Shown piece after piece: positions 1 through 6,332 of a stretch of 8,910 bases of DNA (the stretch's first letter is position 1; every line of letters starts with the position of its first letter). The DNA is taken from contig JACMMY010000262.1 in NCBI GenBank assembly GCA_014378805.1, positions 1 to 8,910 of the forward strand, given 5' to 3'. Source of the stretch: Moraxellaceae bacterium (lineage in GTDB: Bacteria; Pseudomonadota; Gammaproteobacteria; Pseudomonadales; Moraxellaceae). The translations under genes were made by a program, and so were the position numbers. The notes under the pieces are model-generated. The model was not told the origin of the DNA. It made no database searches and worked only from the letters and a program-made list of their open reading frames with translations.

Positions 1-848
1 AACACCACATGCGGGCCAGAAATTGCCATAAGATGGCTAATGCCGGCTTGCTGATATAACTGCCGCACATCGGGATCAATTAACGCACGATCACCGGTCA
101 TTAACCCCAGCAACACCGCCCGCGCTGGTGAATCTAACTGAGCCAGATGATCACGTAGTTCATTTCGATAACGATCGACATGATCCAATAAACCACGTAA
201 GCCACCCGCATTCGCATCAACTAACACTGCCGACTCTAATGAACCCGTCGCTCCAATCCGCTCAGTCAACAGCCATTGCTCTTGGTCAAACGCCGCAGGC
301 GAAGCAAGGCCATGCGGAGGCGACAATTTGACAGTGACTTGCCACAGCTCTCCTGCGCGAAGATTAGCAATCGGACGTCTTTGTTCAACATTCACCGCAA
401 ACTTTGGGTAAAGTAACCAACGTTTGGGTAAACCGTCTATATCATGAACACGTTCAACCACTTGTCGCCAATTTTCATCAACACCATCACTCATTCCAAT
501 CACACGGACAACTGCATTCACCGTTTGCGGCGTTTGTAATCGATCGCGCAGAACATGGCTCATCGCGTATTTCGCTTCAGCCAATCCCAAAGAAAACACG
601 ACGCAAACACTCAAGCCGCCCCATATGATCTGATGCGCGTATAGAGAACGATGAGCCATCATCCATACGAATAACATGATCAACAATGCGGCACACGACC
701 AAAACCATACATAATTAGAGGTCATATTGATGGCTGCTGCCATGACACCTAAGACGAAAGCCGTTAGAATCCAAACCAAGACGTTAGGTTTGTGATTGTG
801 ATCAATGTCATGATGGGTATTTTTTCGATGATGCAAACGACTGGTCAA
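1..848 (-). CDS. comEC: ComEC/Rec2 DNA-uptake channel, N-terminal part (runs off left edge)
   Basis: Partial gene: 282 complete codons are visible and the reading frame is still open at the window edge. ComEC is the inner-membrane channel that carries single-stranded DNA into the cytoplasm during natural transformation. Translated from the minus strand, the product has hydrophobic segments at about residues 23-40, 46-65 and 74-90. A soluble region (about 91-235) corresponds to the N-terminal DUF4131/OB-like domain. The family hallmark follows: MTGDR at 250-254, then GISHLMAISGPHVV at 269-282, the start of the Competence domain (usual form GxxHLLAISGLH). No ATG fits the start. I chose TTG at 848 because AGGA lies 6 nt upstream and an in-frame TAA (864-866) closes the frame just before it. 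The first 19 residues hold six histidines. It is divergent from the DUF2062 gene. Identity is near certain; the exact start is less so. Confidence 0.93.
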   Translation of the reverse strand, partial: MTSRLHHRKNTHHDIDHNHKPNVLVWILTAFVLGVMAAAINMTSNYVWFWSCAALLIMLFVWMMAHRSLYAHQIIWGGLSVCVVFSLGLAEAKYAMSHVLRDRLQTPQTVNAVVRVIGMSDGVDENWRQVVERVHDIDGLPKRWLLYPKFAVNVEQRRPIANLRAGELWQVTVKLSPPHGLASPAAFDQEQWLLTERIGATGSLESAVLVDANAGGLRGLLDHVDRYRNELRDHLAQLDSPARAVLLGLMTGDRALIDPDVRQLYQQAGISHLMAISGPHVV

Positions 849-856
849 CGTGTATC

Positions 857-891
857 CTGTTTTTTAATTTTTGTGCTGTTTTTAATTTTTG
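857..891. repeat. AT-rich tandem duplication in the comEC/DUF2062 intergenic region
   Basis: Two near-identical tracts, CTGTTTTTTAATTTTTG (857-873) and CTGTTTTTAATTTTTG (876-891), repeat with a 19-nt period and differ only by one T. Read on the minus strand, the first copy ends in CAG and its last bases merge into the AGGA that serves comEC as ribosome binding site. The repeat is visible directly; any role in promoter strength is a guess. Confidence 0.6.
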
Positions 892-918
892 AAACGATCT
901 GATCAAAGATACCAAAAT
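889..918 (+). promoter_or_regulatory. Possible sigma70 promoter for the DUF2062 gene
   Basis: TTGAAA (889-894; 5 of 6 to consensus), an 18-nt spacer and CAAAAT (913-918; 4 of 6) lie about 50 nt upstream of the DUF2062 ATG. On the opposite strand a weak overlapping pair, TTGATC then 16 nt then TAAAAA, could serve comEC. Both are moderate matches in an AT-rich stretch where such matches arise easily. Confidence 0.3.
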
Positions 919-968
919 ATTTGCATCAACCATTTTTATGTAGACATTTAAACTTTAGCAAGAGCGAT

Positions 969-1538
969 ATGCCAAAAAAATTTATTCAACGTCACATGCC
1001 CAAGCATGAACACATCGTCAACCTTCCAGGCATGCATCGTCTTGGCAGCCGAATTACTGAGCCAAACCTATGGCATATTAACCGAAGATCGATTTCTGGC
1101 GCAGTATTTTGGGGAATTCTTTGTGCATGGATTCCATTTCCATCACAAATGCTCATCGCAGCAATCTGTGCCATCATGTTTCGAGTCAATCTTCCGCTCA
1201 GTGTTGCACTCACATGGATCACCAACCCATTTACATTAATTCCAATATTTTATTCAAGTTATTGTTTAGGTTCAGTCATATTTGGTATTCCGTTGCTCGA
1301 TCTTTCGCAAATCAAAATCATCGTCGTGCACGTTACCACCAGTATGTTTAGTGACACAGGGCGATCGTTATCCTCTTATGGATTCGTGTTTGATTTTAGA
1401 GCACTCTTGGTTGGATTAGTCGTCGAGGCGCTTATCGTTGCGACCATCGCAAAGTTTATTGTTCAGTGGCTATGGCGCTGGCATGTGATTCGTGAATTAC
1501 GTACTCGTCAAAAAATACGTAAGGATATGAATCAGTAA
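969..1538 (+). CDS. DUF2062 domain-containing inner-membrane protein
   Basis: The 189-residue protein matches the DUF2062 family throughout. It begins MPKKFI, has NLWHINRRS at 33-41, a hydrophobic stretch with IPFPSQM (55-61), and the conserved RVNLPLSVALTWITNPFT block at 72-89. Further hydrophobic segments lie at about 91-109 and 143-167, and the C-terminal tail is basic (R and K rich, about 170-187). This implies an integral inner-membrane protein whose biochemical role is not established. I start it at ATG 969, preceded by AAGAG, because family members begin this way. The open frame reaches back to a TTG at 921, but that would add 16 atypical residues. Gammaproteobacterial genomes often place this gene between comEC and the lol genes, as here. 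It converges on lolD with a palindromic element between. Confidence 0.88.
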   Translation: MPKKFIQRHMPKHEHIVNLPGMHRLGSRITEPNLWHINRRSISGAVFWGILCAWIPFPSQMLIAAICAIMFRVNLPLSVALTWITNPFTLIPIFYSSYCLGSVIFGIPLLDLSQIKIIVVHVTTSMFSDTGRSLSSYGFVFDFRALLVGLVVEALIVATIAKFIVQWLWRWHVIRELRTRQKIRKDMNQ

Positions 1539-1549
1539 AAGCTAATTTT

Positions 1550-1690
1550 TTGAACTTCTTCCCCTGATGGGAAAGGTGGGAAGGGTACGTTTTTGCTCTT
1601 TCTCTGCCAAAAGCACCCCCCTTCTCTTGCGCTAGGAAAAAGCAGCGCTTTTCTTTGTCCTAGCTCATCCCCCTCAGGGGAAGACTTCAA
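1550..1690. repeat. 141-bp MITE/REP-like element with imperfect terminal inverted repeats
   Basis: The left end TTGAACTTCTTCCCCTGATGGG (22 nt, 1550-1571, written here in two parts: TTGAACTTCTT + CCCCTGATGGG) pairs with the right end at 1670-1690. The reverse complement of the right end reads TTGAAGTCTTCCCCTGA followed by GGGG. Differences are one substitution and one indel after TTGAA, and one substitution before the final GGG. A strong hairpin sits inside (1631-1664). The element almost fills the gap between two convergent genes, a typical site for such elements. I saw no clear target-site duplication. It encodes no protein. It could be a non-autonomous mobile element, a REP-type palindromic unit, or a structured bidirectional 3'-end region; copy number cannot be judged from one window. 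Confidence 0.55.
1631..1664. terminator. Nested hairpin inside the palindromic element (possible 3'-end structure)
   Basis: The outer arms GCTAGGA (1631-1637) and TCCTAGC (1658-1664) are perfectly complementary. The inner arms AAAAGC (1638-1643) and GCTTTT (1647-1652) are too, around a 3-nt AGC centre, with CTTTG bulged on the right side. It lies between the stop codons of the DUF2062 gene and lolD. There is no T-run immediately after either side, so it is not a canonical intrinsic terminator; it may protect RNA 3' ends or just be the core of the repeat. Confidence 0.4.
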
Positions 1691-1711
1691 AGCAAAAGCA
1701 TAACCCGAACC

Positions 1712-2491
1712 TTACCCCAACCAACGCCCATCTTGCATATGCATCACCCGATCCGCAGCGCCTGCAAGCGTTTCATCATGAGTCACGACTAACAGCGCCA
1801 TGCCTAAATCGCGACGCAGCTCGCTCAGTAACAGCAAGATATCACTTGCCGTTTTACGATCCAAATTCCCCGTCGGTTCATCAGCAAGCACGACTGCAGG
1901 ACGCGTGACCAAAGCGCGTGCTAAAGCCACACGCTGGCGCTCACCGCCTGATAATTCGCCCGGTTTATGATCTAAACGATGACCTAAACCCACGCGCTTG
2001 AGTAAATCAATCGCTCGCTCGCGCGCATCATCGACACTCACTTCAGGTCGAAATAATAATGGCATGGTGACGTTTTCAATCGCGTCAAACTCAGGTAGCA
2101 AATGATGAAACTGATACACAAAACCGAGTGAACGATTACGGACTTCGCCGCGTTTGGTTTCATTCATACTACTGAGTAATTCGCCGCGCACCCTGACTTC
2201 GCCAGTGGTCGGCAAATCCAATCCTCCCAGCAAATGTAATAAGGTACTTTTACCTGAACCGCTTGAACCGACAATAGACACAAACTCGCCAGTCTCAACC
2301 GACAAATCCAAACCATGCAAAATCGTCACATGGTTTTTGCCCTCGTTAAATGTTTTTGATAAATTAGACGCCGACAAAACAGTTGTGCGACGTTGATTTT
2401 CTGGATTTGATTTCAATTCATTCGCCTTCTGTACAGATGCGTTTAGCTCAGATGCATGCAACACGTCGTTGCTCGATGTCAAATCACTCAT
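1712..2491 (-). CDS. lolD: LolD, ATPase of the lipoprotein-releasing ABC transporter
   Basis: The 259-residue cytoplasmic ABC ATPase drives extraction of outer-membrane lipoproteins from the inner membrane and their transfer to LolA. All ATPase motifs are visible: Walker A GSSGSGKST (75-83), Q-loop Q127 within the LolD-typical YQFHHLLPEF (126-135), signature LSGGE (180-184), Walker B VLADEP (201-206) and switch histidine H238. The start at ATG 2491 is set by GGAGG 9 nt upstream and by the 8-bp overlap (ATGAGTGA) with the permease stop codon, implying translational coupling. An open frame reaches 20 codons further back but lacks these signals. Compared with the usual 220-235 residues, the protein has about 30 extra polar N-terminal residues before the conserved core begins near residue 37. 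MacB-type ATPases are related, but the YQFHHLLPEF motif and the neighbour favour LolD. Confidence 0.94.
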   Translation of the reverse strand: MSDLTSSNDVLHASELNASVQKANELKSNPENQRRTTVLSASNLSKTFNEGKNHVTILHGLDLSVETGEFVSIVGSSGSGKSTLLHLLGGLDLPTTGEVRVRGELLSSMNETKRGEVRNRSLGFVYQFHHLLPEFDAIENVTMPLLFRPEVSVDDARERAIDLLKRVGLGHRLDHKPGELSGGERQRVALARALVTRPAVVLADEPTGNLDRKTASDILLLLSELRRDLGMALLVVTHDETLAGAADRVMHMQDGRWLG

Positions 2492-3719
2492 AGCGCAACG
2501 CCTCCGCAGGTTGAATTCGTGCGGCGCGGCGCGCTGGATAAATCGTCGCAAGGAAACTTAAAACCAATGACACACCAACCACGAGTACCACATCCTGCCA
2601 ACGCAATTGTGATGGCAAGTAATTGACAAAGTAAGCATCAAATAAATGCAAACCAAATGCCGTATTAATCCAGCCCATAAACGGACTAACCCCCAAAGCT
2701 GCACCAATTCCCAAAGCGGCGCCAGTCAAGGTACCAAACGCGCCAATCACAATACCCTGCACCATAAAAATTCGAGTAATCGTTTTCGGTGACGCGCCTA
2801 AAGTCCGCAAAATGGCAATATCGGATTTCTTATCCGTCACGACCATCACCAGACTAGAAACAATATTAAATGCAGCAACCAACACAATCAGGAACAGCAA
2901 CAGGCTCACCATCGCTTTTTCCATTTGGATGGCATTAAACAAATTGCCTTGAGTTTGCGTCCAATCCGACGCATAAAAATTATTCGGTAATTCAGCAGCA
3001 AAATCGCTCGATACTTCTCGTGCTGCAAACAAATCATCCAGCTTCAAACGCACACCTTGCGCGCCGTCAGGCTGACGCAACAACTTGGCGGCATCATTCA
3101 GCGCGATATAGCCTAGACTCGAATCGACTTCTGCACCGACACTAAAAATCCCAACGATGGTAAAACGTTTAAAGCGTGGCACGACACCCGCTGGCGACGC
3201 AGTCGCTTCAGGTAACACCAGCGTGACTTTGTCACCCTGCTGTAAGCCGAGATTATCGGCCATGGTTTGACCCAATACGATGCCAAACTCGCCATCGACC
3301 AAACCATCCAACGATCCCGAAGTCATGTGATTTTGGATAATCGACACCTTTTTCTCGAGATTTGGATCAATCCCACTGATCACAATTCCTGCAACTTGTC
3401 CCTGTGCCGTCAACATCCCTTGTACTTGCGTGAATGGCGCTGCGCCAACCACGTGAGGCTGTTTCTCAGCTTTTGCAACCAGTAATCGCCAATCGGTAAT
3501 AATCTGATTCGACGATACTGTTGCTTGCGGAATCATGCCGAGAATTCGAGTTTTTAGTTCACGATCAAAACCATTCATCACGGACAGTACGGTAATCAGC
3601 ACCGCCACACCCAGCATCAGACCAATGATCGAAACCAGTGCAATAAAGGAAATAAAATGATTGCTCCGTCTAGCGCGGGTATAACGCAGACCAACGAACA
3701 ACGAGACGGGTTTAAACAT
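2484..3719 (-). CDS. lolC: LolC/LolE-family lipoprotein-releasing permease (possibly LolF type)
   Basis: The 411-residue inner-membrane subunit pairs with LolD. Topology is the family's four-helix plan: one N-terminal helix (about 21-45, containing the conserved LGVAVLITVLSVMNGFDREL region), a large periplasmic domain (about 46-267), then three helices (about 268-292, 316-342, 376-395). It ends in the conserved YPARRAARIQPAEALRYE. In the periplasmic domain, LVLPEATASPAGVVPRFKRF (167-186) occupies the place of the LolC hook loop that recruits LolA. I start at ATG 3719 (MFKPVSLFVGLRYTRARR), the usual family start with GGA 7 nt upstream. A TTG at 3731 would add four residues. Only this one permease is seen, and it directly precedes lolD. 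Some gammaproteobacteria such as Acinetobacter and Francisella use a single hybrid permease, LolF, so this may be LolF; a second gene elsewhere cannot be excluded. Confidence 0.92.
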   Translation of the reverse strand: MFKPVSLFVGLRYTRARRSNHFISFIALVSIIGLMLGVAVLITVLSVMNGFDRELKTRILGMIPQATVSSNQIITDWRLLVAKAEKQPHVVGAAPFTQVQGMLTAQGQVAGIVISGIDPNLEKKVSIIQNHMTSGSLDGLVDGEFGIVLGQTMADNLGLQQGDKVTLVLPEATASPAGVVPRFKRFTIVGIFSVGAEVDSSLGYIALNDAAKLLRQPDGAQGVRLKLDDLFAAREVSSDFAAELPNNFYASDWTQTQGNLFNAIQMEKAMVSLLLFLIVLVAAFNIVSSLVMVVTDKKSDIAILRTLGASPKTITRIFMVQGIVIGAFGTLTGAALGIGAALGVSPFMGWINTAFGLHLFDAYFVNYLPSQLRWQDVVLVVGVSLVLSFLATIYPARRAARIQPAEALRYE

Positions 3720-3920
3720 AGACAAATCCAATCAACAAAATAAAAAAACCATATCGATCATTGTGAAGATGATAAAAAAGAAACAAAATATCCAGCAAAA
3801 CAGTGAGTAGCATACCCGATACTTAGACCGCAATTGTATGAGTTCATTACGACAAACTGGAAGTCGCAGCAGGTATTCATCAGGAATGATAATTTTGCAT
3901 ACAAAATCGCCTTAAGTTGT

Positions 3921-3949
3921 TTGATATTTGCCAATAAACACTCGATAAT
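3921..3949 (+). promoter_or_regulatory. Near-consensus sigma70 promoter of the PilZ gene
   Basis: TTGATA (3921-3926, 5 of 6 to consensus), a 17-nt spacer and GATAAT (3944-3949, 5 of 6) predict a transcript start near 3956 and a leader of about 100 nt before the ATG at 4059. This is the best promoter match in the window. Confidence 0.65.
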
Positions 3950-4005
3950 GCATGCGAGTATTACTTTTTTGTCTACGGCTTAAATACTCATCAACAATCA
4001 AAATA

Positions 4006-4028
4006 GCAATGAATCGCAATGAGGCGAT
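4006..4028 (+). repeat. Short tandem repeat and small hairpin in the PilZ gene leader
   Basis: GCAATGAATC (4006-4015) is followed directly by GCAATGAGGC (4016-4025). Overlapping this, ATCGC (4013-4017) can pair with GCGAT (4024-4028) around a 6-nt loop, about 20 nt upstream of the AAGGA ribosome binding site. The stem is only 5 bp, so regulatory meaning is doubtful. Confidence 0.35.
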
Positions 4029-4058
4029 GTGACATTATCAATTAGGCAAGGATAAACC

Positions 4059-4688
4059 ATGGAAGCGCTCCACCTCGACGACAATAACAATTCAGATGAT
4101 CTTGCTGAACGCCGGTTGCTCTCTCGCATTAACGATTCCATGCGTATTAATTATCAATTGATCACTCGCACCAGCGCAATGAAAGATCCTTATGATTCTG
4201 AGTTCGCACTGCCTCGTTATTTCTTATTACTTGCTGAATTAGATGAAATTGAAAGTGTACAAAAACTCACGATTGAAAGTATAGAGACAGAGCAGCCTGC
4301 AATTGCGCGTGTTCTCCAGCTCATGAATCAAAAAATATCACTACTGACCGGTTCACTCTACGACAATATGGTCGAGTCTTTATTGCCAACGCCAACACGC
4401 GTCAATATCTCAGAAAGTGGTTTATCATTTTATGCGCGCGATCGCGTTCCACCAGGCTCTCACATTCATATGACATTAAGTCATCCAAATAACGCCTTTC
4501 ATCTCGCAGCAACCGCACGCACTGTATATTCTGAAGATGAAGATTTAGAAGGGTTTCGCACTGGGGCTTACTTTATCAGTCTACACCCGCATGACCGCGC
4601 CAAACTTGCTGAATGCATTACTCAGAAGACCAAAGATGATGCGCATTTGCAAGAATACGAGCTACCTGATACGTTTAAAGTGGAGTGA
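4059..4688 (+). CDS. PilZ-domain protein, probable c-di-GMP receptor
   Basis: The 209-residue soluble protein has no signal peptide or membrane segment. PilZ domains bind the second messenger cyclic di-GMP and switch motility, exopolysaccharide or surface functions. Both binding motifs are visible: RxxxR at R19-R23 and NxSxxG at N116-S118-G121, followed by a beta-rich stretch ending near residue 174 (GAYFISL). The two motifs are normally about 20-35 residues apart; here about 90 residues separate them. The intervening part (about 45-112) is largely predicted helical and rich in Leu, Glu and Ile, so this is an inserted-helix version of the domain. The start at ATG 4059 is supported by AAGGA 6 nt upstream. 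Pseudomonas aeruginosa also has a PilZ gene beside its lol genes (recalled as PA2989), which supports a conserved neighbourhood. The target protein is unknown. Confidence 0.85.
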   Translation: MEALHLDDNNNSDDLAERRLLSRINDSMRINYQLITRTSAMKDPYDSEFALPRYFLLLAELDEIESVQKLTIESIETEQPAIARVLQLMNQKISLLTGSLYDNMVESLLPTPTRVNISESGLSFYARDRVPPGSHIHMTLSHPNNAFHLAATARTVYSEDEDLEGFRTGAYFISLHPHDRAKLAECITQKTKDDAHLQEYELPDTFKVE

Positions 4689-4715
4689 GTTTTAAATAAA
4701 CCAATGATTAGACAT

Positions 4716-4743
4716 AAAAAAACAGCCTAATGGCTGTTTTTTT
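4716..4743. terminator. Bidirectional intrinsic terminator between the PilZ and filA-like genes
   Basis: A perfect 12-bp inverted repeat, AAAAAAACAGCC (4716-4727) and GGCTGTTTTTTT (4732-4743), has a TAAT loop. The A-tract and T-tract make it functional in both orientations. It lies 27 nt after the PilZ stop and 15 nt after the filA-like stop on the other strand, so it ends both transcripts. Confidence 0.92.
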
Positions 4744-4758
4744 ATAATCAAGTTTAGA

Positions 4759-6258
4759 TTAGCAAAATTTTGCACCGCTATAGCAGTTCGCAACAGGAAT
4801 TTGCTTCAAATTCACGGAACCCACTGCAACACCTGGCGAGCCAAGTGATGAAAACACGTTGCCAAGTCCATCTAAAACCACTGGAGCTGTATTTAGCGGA
4901 TTTGCAGCTGTTCCACCAATCGTGGCCTGCGGTACCGATAACCACCAACCTTGTTTTGCGGCAAGTGATTGATCACTGATTGTGCCAGCTGTTGTACTTG
5001 AATTTAGAAACTGGGATGTTGTTGGAAAAGTATAAACACCCGCTGATCCAACCTGAGGCCAAGTGATCTGAGTACTGTTTAACGAGAGCAGTAATCCTTG
5101 ATTCGCATTACTACTGGCAACCAAATTATGCACATCGATCAGATTTTGAGGTTTGATTTGCGCGTAACCACTCCCAATTGCTCCAGCAAGACCTCCAATA
5201 TTGGTTAGATCCAACTTTAATGAACCCAGACTTACACCCGTTTGGCGGCTTCCCGATACATATTGGAAATATGTACCCGTTCTCCCACCGTTGCTGGAAC
5301 CATTTCCAAAATTACCCCCTATACCGCAGTGCCCATTCGCGTCACAGACGCCATTTGAAGGTTGGAAGTTCGCTGCACCCGGATTATTTTGCTCCTCGAG
5401 GTATAGATCACCACTACCATCGGCAATCAAAGTACCTGAAATAGTGGTCGGAATTTTGACATTCGCCACCGCTACTTGGAAGTTACCACTAAGGCTATTA
5501 ATTCCGGTTTCACCGCCTGTCACCGTGACAGTTCTTTGGTTAAAACATGTCCCAAAAAAACCACAGCCTAAATTACTGGTATTACTGGTCGCTATTGTCT
5601 GTACAGAGCCACCTGGGGTTCCAGGTAGGTACGAAATACCTACGCCACCCTGCTGCTGGGCTGACGAATTGGTAATTGCAGCTGGTGTACATGAGCTAGC
5701 AAAACCACCAGTACATTGAGTTCGATACGTTACTGAAGTTGAGGGTGGATTTTGACCTACAGATAACACTGCGTCCGCATTTTGCGCACCAAAAGCAACG
5801 CCAACGACATGACGTGTCGAAAGACTGGTTGGGTTTTGTATTGCAAATTGCAAGAAAGGGTTCTGTAAATTTGCATTAGAATCTGCAAAAGTACCGCTGG
5901 GTCCCGCTTTACTTCCTGTTAAGCGTACTTGTGACAAGTCGATATCACAGCCCGGTCCTTTCACGCCGCCACATCCCAACTGAAGATGATTAATGTTAGC
6001 GTTCAATGAAAGTGTGCCGTTTAGCCCCAACGTATAAAACCCAATATTATTCGTACTCCCTGTGGTTACGCCATTATTGGGATTCCCCAAATCTGTAGGC
6101 CCGATATAATTCGTAAAAAATGCAGATTGTCCAGTAGCTTGGCTGAGCTGTTGATCATCTAATGTCTGCATTGCATTCGCTGGCGCTTGAATCCAGCATA
6201 ATGTTGCAAGACACATTAAGACCTGCGAATAACGGGTAACAAGTTGCTTCCTATTCAT
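4759..6258 (-). CDS. filA: FilA-like exported surface protein
   Basis: The 499-residue protein has a Sec signal peptide: N-terminal basic MNRKQLVTRY, a hydrophobic core, and likely cleavage after APANA (residue 29). The mature start carries LDDQQLSQATG (33-43), the motif shared with the upstream 831-residue protein. Blocks resembling the Acinetobacter FilA family, as I recall it, are NIGFYTLGLNGTLSLNANI (71-89), LQLGCGG...GCDIDL (92-108) and NPFLQFAIQNP (133-143). The body is rich in Gly, Ser, Thr and Asn, low in charge, and probably beta-structured. Ten mature cysteines form five close pairs: 96/104, 182/190, 232/238, 305/311 and 492/499, the last residue being Cys. The start at ATG 6258 has GGAG 8 nt upstream. 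It lies 74 bp after the 831-residue gene, with no terminator between, so it is co-transcribed. FilA's function is not well defined; a role in a surface or pilus-like structure is suggested only by the family name. Confidence 0.75.
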   Translation of the reverse strand: MNRKQLVTRYSQVLMCLATLCWIQAPANAMQTLDDQQLSQATGQSAFFTNYIGPTDLGNPNNGVTTGSTNNIGFYTLGLNGTLSLNANINHLQLGCGGVKGPGCDIDLSQVRLTGSKAGPSGTFADSNANLQNPFLQFAIQNPTSLSTRHVVGVAFGAQNADAVLSVGQNPPSTSVTYRTQCTGGFASSCTPAAITNSSAQQQGGVGISYLPGTPGGSVQTIATSNTSNLGCGFFGTCFNQRTVTVTGGETGINSLSGNFQVAVANVKIPTTISGTLIADGSGDLYLEEQNNPGAANFQPSNGVCDANGHCGIGGNFGNGSSNGGRTGTYFQYVSGSRQTGVSLGSLKLDLTNIGGLAGAIGSGYAQIKPQNLIDVHNLVASSNANQGLLLSLNSTQITWPQVGSAGVYTFPTTSQFLNSSTTAGTISDQSLAAKQGWWLSVPQATIGGTAANPLNTAPVVLDGLGNVFSSLGSPGVAVGSVNLKQIPVANCYSGAKFC

Positions 6259-6332
6259 TGCTCATACTCCACTATCATTCTGCACTGATGTGCCATAAAT
6301 TTAAAAATTGGCTTAAACAATTAAACATTCGG

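Larger units (their letters stand above)
3720..4058. other. 339-bp gene-free divergent regulatory region between the lol operon and the PilZ gene
   Basis: No convincing ORF or known RNA gene is visible. It holds the strong plus-strand promoter at 3921-3949 and about 100 nt of presumed 5' leader for the PilZ gene. On the minus strand, which must carry the lol operon promoter, the best -10 candidate is TACAAT (complement of 3833-3838), but no good -35 lies at the right distance. The lol transcript would then have a leader of about 110 nt. Confidence 0.6.

Noticed and set aside
128..628. Two small plus-strand frames opposite comEC (128-331 and 404-628)
   Set aside because: They are His/Gln-rich shadow translations of the clearly recognisable comEC reading frame on the minus strand.
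921..968. Upstream TTG start for the DUF2062 gene
   Set aside because: ATG 969 gives the standard family N-terminus MPKKF and has an AAGAG ribosome binding site; the extra 16 residues do not fit the family.
1538..1549. Target-site duplication flanking the 141-bp palindromic element
   Set aside because: AAAAGC occurs on both sides, but at unequal distances from the element ends and amid A-rich sequence, so it is not a convincing duplication.
2492..2551. Longer lolD frame starting 20 codons upstream
   Set aside because: It lies entirely in the permease coding region, while the GGAGG and coupled ATGAGTGA overlap support ATG 2491.
3720..3731. TTG start four codons upstream of the Lol permease ATG
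   Set aside because: The family normally begins MFKP, and ATG 3719 has GGA at suitable spacing.
5201..5719. 172-codon open frame on the plus strand, antisense to the filA-like gene
   Set aside because: It is Pro-rich with no recognisable domain or signal, and lies wholly inside a well-supported gene with signal peptide and ribosome binding site on the other strand.
6259..6332. Terminator or promoter between the two exported-protein genes
   Set aside because: The 74-bp gap is AT-rich, with no stable GC stem followed by T-run and no paired -35/-10 match better than background.
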